Shown: piece after piece, positions 16,561-21,112 of the stretch
How positions within the stretch are numbered: the first letter of the stretch is position 1
Layout: each line of letters starts with the position of its first letter
Assembly: GCA_027578815.1 (NCBI GenBank)
Contig: JANBTH010000317.1
Coordinates: forward strand, 1 to 21,112
Direction: 5' to 3'
DNA: 21,112 nt
From: Coemansia sp. RSA 1804
Taxonomy: Eukaryota > Kickxellomycota > Kickxellomycetes > Kickxellales > Kickxellaceae
Notes under the pieces: generated by a model
The model's database searches: none
The model's input: the letters and a program-made list of their open reading frames with translations, nothing else
What the model was told of the DNA's origin: nothing
Position numbers and translations under genes: made by a program

Positions 16561-16594
16561 GACACAATTTCAATTATTTGATAGTTTGTGTCAT
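16559..16594. promoter_or_regulatory. Inverted repeat ATGACACAA / TTGTGTCAT in a divergent promoter
   Basis: Perfect 9-bp arms (16559-16567 and 16586-16594) separated by 18 bp. It sits between the TATA box of the minus-strand gene at 16457 and a plus-strand 33-codon frame at 16596, so it could be an operator-like dyad serving both directions. A chance 9-bp palindrome is possible in AT-rich DNA. Confidence 0.35.
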
Positions 16595-16595
16595 A

Positions 16596-16697
16596 ATGTT
16601 TTTAATATTTCTATCCAGATTTAACAAGGCAACTGTGATGCAATTGCGTATGTTGGATAATAAGAAATGTGAAATTGTTGAGTTGAAATACAAATAA
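16596..16697 (+). CDS. Possible 33-residue microprotein
   Basis: ATG at 16596 to TAA at 16697. The second half is polar with alternating charges (LDNKKCEIVELKYK) and purine-first codons. A good splice acceptor (TTTCTATCCAG) is present inside the frame near its start, so the true product may begin in another exon. No family is recognised. Confidence 0.22.
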   Translation: MFLIFLSRFNKATVMQLRMLDNKKCEIVELKYK

Positions 16698-16952
16698 GCC
16701 AATCCAGCATTGCAGTTTTTACTATTGTAAATATCAGTCAAGATAATTTGTTATTCTTGGATTTAGAAACAATAATTACAAAGGCAGAAATAATGACAAT
16801 AAATGTCATAATAATGACGACATGTAAAGTCTGTTTGCTGCTTTGACTTGATAGAAATTAAAACATTTTTGATAATAAAACAATGTGTAATTTGTACGTA
16901 ATATAATCTTTATATCAAACATTTTTTTTCTATTTTCAGGTGACGCCCGTTT
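16698..16952. other. AT-rich gap without a recognised feature
   Basis: Short AT-rich spacer between two small frames. I see nothing in it that can be called. Confidence 0.4.
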
Positions 16953-17121
16953 TTAATTAAATTTCACATGGATTTCTTGTGCTTTGGATATCCAGACGTC
17001 TTTTAGCAAAAAATCAGAAGACTCGATTAAGCGGTTTCTTGCTTCAATGTACATAGCATATACTGGTCTTTGTAAAGCATAGCAATATCAATAACAGAGA
17101 AACACGCTGTAAAAGTTGCAT
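16953..17121 (-). CDS. Possible spliced small protein, exon structure uncertain
   Basis: A 36-codon frame ending at TAA 16953 is coding-like (ATG-TAC-ATT-GAA-GCA..., giving IEARNRLIESSDFLLKDV and then WISKAQEIHVKFN). The upstream ATG at 17121 opens another frame that would read a hydrophobic signal-like segment and stop after 25 codons. One consistent model joins 17121-17106 to 17062-16953 through a 43-nt intron (donor GTGTTT, acceptor ACCAG), giving 41 residues; another uses a 64-nt intron starting GTATAT and would make a short secreted peptide. A single-base frameshift in a formerly secreted protein is a third reading. The start lies 104 bp from that of the divergent gene at 17225. Confidence 0.3.
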
Positions 17122-17224
17122 CGGTTTTCTTGCGTATTTTTCTTTTTGCTAACTTTATGCTTTATTTGTAATAAATACTTGATAAATGCAATAGTTTACG
17201 CCAATACTTAACATTTTGCAGACA

Positions 17225-17740
17225 ATGAGCAATAACAGCCTAACACCTTTAACTGTACTGTTGCTATTTGTATGCGCTAATTTGTTTATATTACCTGTTA
17301 AAACAGCTAGCTACATAACGCTGGATTGTAATGTAGTTGGTAACAGTGAGTGTGAAAGGCTGTTGAGCTTAACACAAGGCAACAGCGCAGGTATTAATGC
17401 AAAAAGCATGGAAGACACTAAATCCCAGGATACAGGCAAAATAGTAGCTATAACAATTGGGTCACTGACAGCCTGTGTGCTGGTTGTAGCTGTAGCTATA
17501 ATTGTGTTGTCTAGAAGAAAGAAGCAAAAGCTCTTACAACGCAACCAGAAATTTTTTGCTACTGCCAACATCCCAGCGTCTGGCAAAAGTGTTTGGAACA
17601 CGTCAACAGCTAGCACACCAATATCTGCACTATCCGAAAACTCGCTAAACTTTTATCCGCATGAAGAAGAGGTTCTTTTTCGGTTGGATGTTCTCGAGGA
17701 AAGCCAATCATCATCACTAGATCCGCCGCGGAGAAAGTAG
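17225..17740 (+). CDS. Small single-pass membrane protein, receptor-like
   Basis: A 171-residue protein starting at the ATG at 17225. A hydrophobic signal peptide (residues 8-25) precedes a short ectodomain with two cysteines (C35, C43) and many Ser/Thr/Asn. A transmembrane helix (about 73-95, IVAITIGSL...AVAIIVL) is followed by a basic stop-transfer RRKKQK. The cytoplasmic tail of about 75 residues is rich in Ser/Thr and ends in an acidic-aromatic stretch (NFYPHEEEVLFRLDVLEE) and a PPRRK terminus. The design resembles small type I sensors or adhesion stubs, but no known family matches. The next gene on the same strand is also a single-pass membrane protein with a similar basic stop-transfer, which may be a coincidence or a functional pair. 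A hairpin follows the stop at 17775-17816. Confidence 0.7.
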   Translation: MSNNSLTPLTVLLLFVCANLFILPVKTASYITLDCNVVGNSECERLLSLTQGNSAGINAKSMEDTKSQDTGKIVAITIGSLTACVLVVAVAIIVLSRRKKQKLLQRNQKFFATANIPASGKSVWNTSTASTPISALSENSLNFYPHEEEVLFRLDVLEESQSSSLDPPRRK

Positions 17741-18511
17741 TGGAGTATGTTAATCTGAATCTTTGTGTTATATACATAGCTTTGTCAGGGGACCGGCTGC
17801 CCTTACACGAGCTATGCTTTAAGTGTCTCATCGCTAACCCCCACTGGTTATAGACTAGGTTTTTGGTTGACAAATACATGAGAGCCAGATCCATCCACGG
17901 GGACTTCTTTTCGCCTTTTTCCAAACTAGATGGCAAATGACAAATTCCGTATAAAGCAAAAGAAAAAAGTCCAAAAAGACGCTTTATCTTTTTGTCAACG
18001 AAATGCTTCTGCCTTTTCTGCATTTCTTTTCTCGGCTGCTGGAGTTATTCGGATTACTATTTTGGCACATTGTCTTTGACATTATCGCTTTCTGGCTCTT
18101 TTTGGGTGGGGGCTATTATTATTTAATATCTGTTTTTTGATCAATCTATTACATTGATACTTTATATCTTTTATTTCCTTTACATGGGCTGTAAAGAAGT
18201 GGCAAGTACTTTTATTTTTGTTTTATTTTTATGCATCTTTATCGCATTGTCTTCTTTTTAGTTTAATACAATTAACCAGATTTTTTATTGCATTTTTCTT
18301 CTCGACTTTAATTTTTCTTGGACTTTTAGGTTGTATTCTTCCTTTTCTTCACTTTAACTTTTTTGTTTGAATAACTGCGTTGTTATATTTTATGTCTTGT
18401 CATTATTTTACTTGAACTTTTTTAAAAAAAGTCTAATTTATTTACATTCACATATCACACACCACATATCGCATATTCCTCCATATAGGTGTTTTTTTAC
18501 CTAGTGTATTG
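17741..18511. other. Intergenic region between the two membrane-protein genes
   Basis: Begins with a hairpin-forming stretch at 17775-17816 in the probable 3' UTR and a 7-bp inverted repeat ATAAAGC/GCTTTAT around 17952-17986, then becomes T-rich and is the likely promoter of the protease-like gene. A 137-codon minus-strand frame (17610-18023) overlaps the upstream coding region antisense; it has no known domain and is left uncalled. Confidence 0.4.
17775..17816 (+). other. 3' UTR hairpin, CATAGCT / AGCTATG with inner AGGG / CCCT
   Basis: Outer 7-bp arms (17775-17781 and 17810-17816) and an inner 4-bp stem (17787-17790 and 17800-17803) form a two-stage hairpin 35 bases after the stop codon of the membrane-protein gene. 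GC content is higher than in the surroundings. It may act as an RNA stability or localisation element, or be chance. Confidence 0.35.
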
Positions 18512-20350
18512 ATGAAATTAACTAATTTCTTACGCCATTTGGCAGCTATATTTGCTGCACAGGCAATAGTACTTGCCAAAAATAACACCACTACAAACAT
18601 CGGCATTGATACCAACAACTCCGAAAAAACAATAAGCAAGCGTGATGTTACGGTTGACGATGTACTGGACTTCAAGAGTGCGCTGCTGCTGATTGACGGA
18701 AAGGAGACGTCGTGCGAGGCGGCACTAATAGACAGCAGTGCGGGATTTCTAACAGCCAGCTGTCTGCAGTACTCGAATGGAGACCCCGACATGAAGAAAA
18801 ACTACACACTGGCCATCAAGATGGGCAGAGGCACTTCAGCCACCGTAACTAAACGGATAACAAGCATCGCGGTGCATCCAAAATACAATTCCACGACATT
18901 TGTAAACAACCTGGCTGTTGTGCAGTTTGACGAGGGGAATAACATTGCGTGGCAGAATTACATTGGAATTAACCCTGACGAGTGGAACAACCTGTACTTT
19001 ATCCGCAGGGCCCTTGACAACGTCCCCTCGTTGACGTGGAGCAACGTGGTTGCTTACTCGTCGACGGACACGCCGGACAAATGTGCATCGGCCTCGACTA
19101 CGTACAAGGCCAACAGTGATGACTTTTTGTGCAACTACGCGGCCTCTCTTTCTGTGTTCAACAGTGACTGCAAGGTTCCCTACGGGACGGTTTTTGCTGG
19201 AATCCAGCCCAGCAACATGGCCGTTGTTGCGATTTATTCGCATTCGGCGGTATATGGATCAAGCATGTGCTCCGTGGACACGAAGACGCACTACTACACG
19301 CTGCTCCGCAACTACTTGTCCTGGGCGGCCACTACGATCAACCGGTCGATTGGCGGGTTTGCCCAGGACTCCAGTTACAAGTTTTCTCCGGACAGCACGT
19401 ACGCAATGAAGGGCGTTTCTTCGGTCAAGGTGGACGGCGTAACGCTTTTTACGGGTAACCGGTATGCGCAGGACCCCGTTGACGACTCGCTTTCGGCGGA
19501 TATTTACGCAACGCCGACTCCCACCTCAAGCAATAAGCAGACGGGCAGTTATGAGGACGACCCAAGGCCAAAGCCAACACCGTCGAATGCAGGTGCAGTC
19601 AACTCTGGCTCCAGCTCAAGCACCGGATCCAGCTCAGGGTCAGCCTCAAGATCAAACACTGGCGATACAATTATCAACCAGACCACTGTTACCGAAGACA
19701 CCAATGTTTCGGACAACAACGCCGATGGCAGCTCAACTGAGACCGGTAATAGCTCAGACAGCGGTGACTCGAAGACAGATGGTACAGATTCAACCAACCA
19801 CAGCCACACGGGATCCGCGACCAATACGGATGACGAAATCACTGAGCTCACCGATGACGGCGAGTCTGACGACACGGAGGACAATGAAACCGAGTCGGAC
19901 GAGTCCTCCGACAGCGCCGATGGCGAGGATGGCAAGAGCGGCTCGGGGAAGGTGTCGCCCATCGCTATTGTTGTTCCAATTATCATCGTTGTCTTGATCA
20001 TTGGCGGCGCAGGCATTGTTTGGTACGTGCGCAGAAGAAGAAGAAAGATCGAGGAGCAAACGAACGCCCTGCACAACGCTAACATGGATGATGACGACGA
20101 TGACAATGTTACGCCCATGCATCACCGCAACGAAAGCAACGAAAGCATCATGAACTACTACAATAACGACGATGACGTGAATCTTCCTCCTCCTTCACAA
20201 CAGCCGCATCAGCAAATGCAGCAGCGTCTGCAGATGCCGAACCCCCAACTTCAGCCGCCGCAACATCTAATGTCCCAGTATACCACGGACAGTCATATGT
20301 TTAACCAACCGTATACCGGTCGCAGTACTCATTACAATGGGAATCTATAA
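18512..20350 (+). CDS. Membrane-anchored trypsin-like protein lacking the catalytic residues
   Basis: A 612-residue protein starting at ATG 18512. Signal peptide (1-22), then a Kex2-like KR pair at 43-44, then a chymotrypsin-fold domain (about 50-275). The hallmark positions are altered: the His57 motif LTAAHC reads LTASC (residues 80-84), the Asp102 position (DIALL) reads N133-L-A-V-V, and the Ser195 motif GDSGG is replaced by a segment near C220 reading KVPYGTVFAG. All three catalytic residues therefore appear lost. A long Ser/Thr/Asp/Glu-rich stalk (about 330-480), a single transmembrane helix (484-506) and a basic RRRRRK stop-transfer follow, then a cytoplasmic tail of about 105 residues with an acidic run and Gln/Pro-rich end. 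This suggests a cell-surface binding or sensing protein derived from a secreted protease. The promoter is T-rich; the start is the first ATG in frame. Confidence 0.82.
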   Translation: MKLTNFLRHLAAIFAAQAIVLAKNNTTTNIGIDTNNSEKTISKRDVTVDDVLDFKSALLLIDGKETSCEAALIDSSAGFLTASCLQYSNGDPDMKKNYTLAIKMGRGTSATVTKRITSIAVHPKYNSTTFVNNLAVVQFDEGNNIAWQNYIGINPDEWNNLYFIRRALDNVPSLTWSNVVAYSSTDTPDKCASASTTYKANSDDFLCNYAASLSVFNSDCKVPYGTVFAGIQPSNMAVVAIYSHSAVYGSSMCSVDTKTHYYTLLRNYLSWAATTINRSIGGFAQDSSYKFSPDSTYAMKGVSSVKVDGVTLFTGNRYAQDPVDDSLSADIYATPTPTSSNKQTGSYEDDPRPKPTPSNAGAVNSGSSSSTGSSSGSASRSNTGDTIINQTTVTEDTNVSDNNADGSSTETGNSSDSGDSKTDGTDSTNHSHTGSATNTDDEITELTDDGESDDTEDNETESDESSDSADGEDGKSGSGKVSPIAIVVPIIIVVLIIGGAGIVWYVRRRRRKIEEQTNALHNANMDDDDDDNVTPMHHRNESNESIMNYYNNDDDVNLPPPSQQPHQQMQQRLQMPNPQLQPPQHLMSQYTTDSHMFNQPYTGRSTHYNGNL

Positions 20351-20451
20351 AGTGTAAATTTTTCATTATTGCTCATTACAGGATTATCTATGATATTTGT
20401 ATATCATCATTATTATTATTATGTTATTAAATTTATATGTCAAAAGAGAGT

Positions 20452-20505
20452 TGGCCGATGGTCTAGAACTGGCAGATGGAGCGACATGTGGGTTGATTGA
20501 TCCAC
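20452..20505 (+). other. Degenerate tRNA-like sequence (A-box and B-box-like)
   Basis: TGGCCGATGGTCTA at 20452 resembles the D-arm and pol III A box of Leu/Ser tRNAs (TGGCCGAGTGGTCTA), and GTGGGTTGATTGATCCAC at 20488-20505 resembles a T-arm with a few extra bases inside the B box. The acceptor stem and anticodon arm are not recognisable, so it is not a functional tRNA. It may be a tRNA pseudogene or the head of a tRNA-derived SINE. Chance similarity cannot be ruled out. Confidence 0.3.
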
Positions 20506-20544
20506 GTAAACGAAGTCTGGGGGAACTGCAGAAAATCTTAAAGA

Positions 20545-20568
20545 TAAAGATTGGAGCACCAATCTTTA
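20545..20568. repeat. Perfect 10-bp hairpin, TAAAGATTGG / CCAATCTTTA
   Basis: Arms at 20545-20554 and 20559-20568 pair completely around a four-base AGCA loop. It follows the tRNA-like segment and precedes the hexokinase-like gene by about 95 bp. It could be the tail of a small RNA or mobile element, or part of the promoter or leader. Confidence 0.5.
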
Positions 20569-20661
20569 ATGTTATTTGGTTACCGACCTTTGTTCTTTCA
20601 TAAGATTTCATTACTTTCATTTACTCAAGTGGTAATAAATTTTTATCTGTTTAAAGGAAGA

Positions 20662-21112
20662 ATGGTTGCGACGCACAGCAATATTAGCAAACATCCGGCA
20701 TTGAGCAAAGCCCAGCAGGAGCTTCTTGACCAAACGGTGTTGGCATTTGCTGTATGCGACGACGACCTAGCTGTAATGCTTAACCAGATGGTTGCCGAGC
20801 TCAAGGAGAGCGAGCTATCTAATGCCGCTGCTGGATTACCCGCCACCGGTGCGCGTATTCCCAATGCTTACAGCATGGCAGGTGATGGTTCTGCGCTTGG
20901 AATTGCAATCGACGCCTCTGGAAAGCGTATCCGTATAAGCAGCACCCGGTTTATTGAGACTGATAGTGGAAAGCAGATGACATCTGAGAGCGTTGCCACA
21001 CAGGTGTTTATTCCTTCAGCAAGGGCCAGGGAGAGCGTAAGCGAGTTTTTCAAGTTTGTCGCATTCTGCATCCGCGAATTCATCAACAACCATGGGTTGC
21101 TGGCAGAGAAGA
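20662..21112 (+). CDS. Hexokinase-like protein (N-terminal part), first phosphate loop not conserved
   Basis: Open from ATG 20662 to the right edge (150 codons), so this is the start of a longer gene. The layout follows fungal hexokinases: an N-terminal helix (LAVMLNQMVAELKES, 36-50), a loop with ARIPNAY, and the first beta strand at about 79-92 where hexokinases have LAxDLGGTNxR. Here it reads GIAIDASGKRIRI, so the ADP-phosphate loop GGT-N is missing, although D84, G87 and R91 remain. A FKFVAFCIREFINNHG helix follows, as in the family's small domain. Such changes are known in regulatory hexokinases that do not phosphorylate glucose, for example fungal XprF/HxkC, which affect extracellular protease production. 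That link is inferred, as the sugar-binding and second phosphate loops are outside the window. Confidence 0.75.
   Translation, partial: MVATHSNISKHPALSKAQQELLDQTVLAFAVCDDDLAVMLNQMVAELKESELSNAAAGLPATGARIPNAYSMAGDGSALGIAIDASGKRIRISSTRFIETDSGKQMTSESVATQVFIPSARARESVSEFFKFVAFCIREFINNHGLLAEK

Larger units (their letters stand above)
20351..20661. other. Intergenic region with tRNA-like and hairpin sequence
   Basis: AT-rich except for about 20448-20570, which contains a tRNA-like segment and a perfect hairpin, listed separately. A 68-codon plus-strand frame over the same bases (20397-20603) is not supported by a promoter or domain. Confidence 0.4.

Noticed and set aside
17610..18023. 137-codon minus-strand frame overlapping the end of the 17225 gene
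   Set aside because: The first half lies in AT-rich non-coding DNA with no domain, and the rest is antisense to a coding region. I could not support a function or a promoter.
1..21112. CRISPR array, insertion sequence or prophage
   Set aside because: No regularly spaced repeats, transposase or phage genes were seen; gene content is eukaryotic.

Overview
The window looks like nuclear DNA of a fungus. It carries fungal or opisthokont housekeeping genes (APC4, SEN15, ENP2/NOL10, a HUL4-like HECT ligase, a TOPORS-like RING protein). Large genes are GC-rich, uninterrupted reading frames, intergenic DNA is AT-rich, and the few introns are short. This style, together with a fungal BAHD-type acyltransferase, suggests an early-diverging (zygomycete-grade, possibly Kickxellomycotina) genome. 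The lineage is inferred, not proven.

Left part (1-4000): the start of APC4 on the minus strand, running off the left edge; two small plus-strand genes (1484 and 2816) encoding related ~70-residue proteins; a compact SEN15 gene with a 59-nt intron; and, head-to-head with it, a small two-exon gene of unknown function. Middle (4155-10558): ENP2 (ribosome biogenesis) followed by a 1323-residue HECT ubiquitin ligase with low-complexity inserts inside its HECT domain. Then, on the minus strand, a 65-residue unknown protein, a 470-residue HxxxD acyltransferase and an 86-residue unknown protein.

Right part (14331-21112): a TOPORS-like RING E3 whose start is overlapped by a short upstream ORF; a cluster of very small genes, namely a 58-residue zinc-finger protein, a probable spliced 55-residue hydrophobic protein and a third member of the ~70-residue family; a single-pass membrane protein; a single-pass membrane protein whose trypsin-like ectodomain has lost the catalytic residues; and the beginning of a hexokinase-like gene whose first phosphate-binding loop is not conserved.

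The genes do not form an obvious operon or cluster. The most unusual features are the ~70-residue family (positions 1484, 2816 and 16457), in which two members align without gaps from residue 1 to 67; the catalytically dead, membrane-anchored trypsin fold next to another receptor-like membrane protein; the divergent hexokinase; and a recurring layout in which small genes have a TATA box about 90-130 bp before the start codon.
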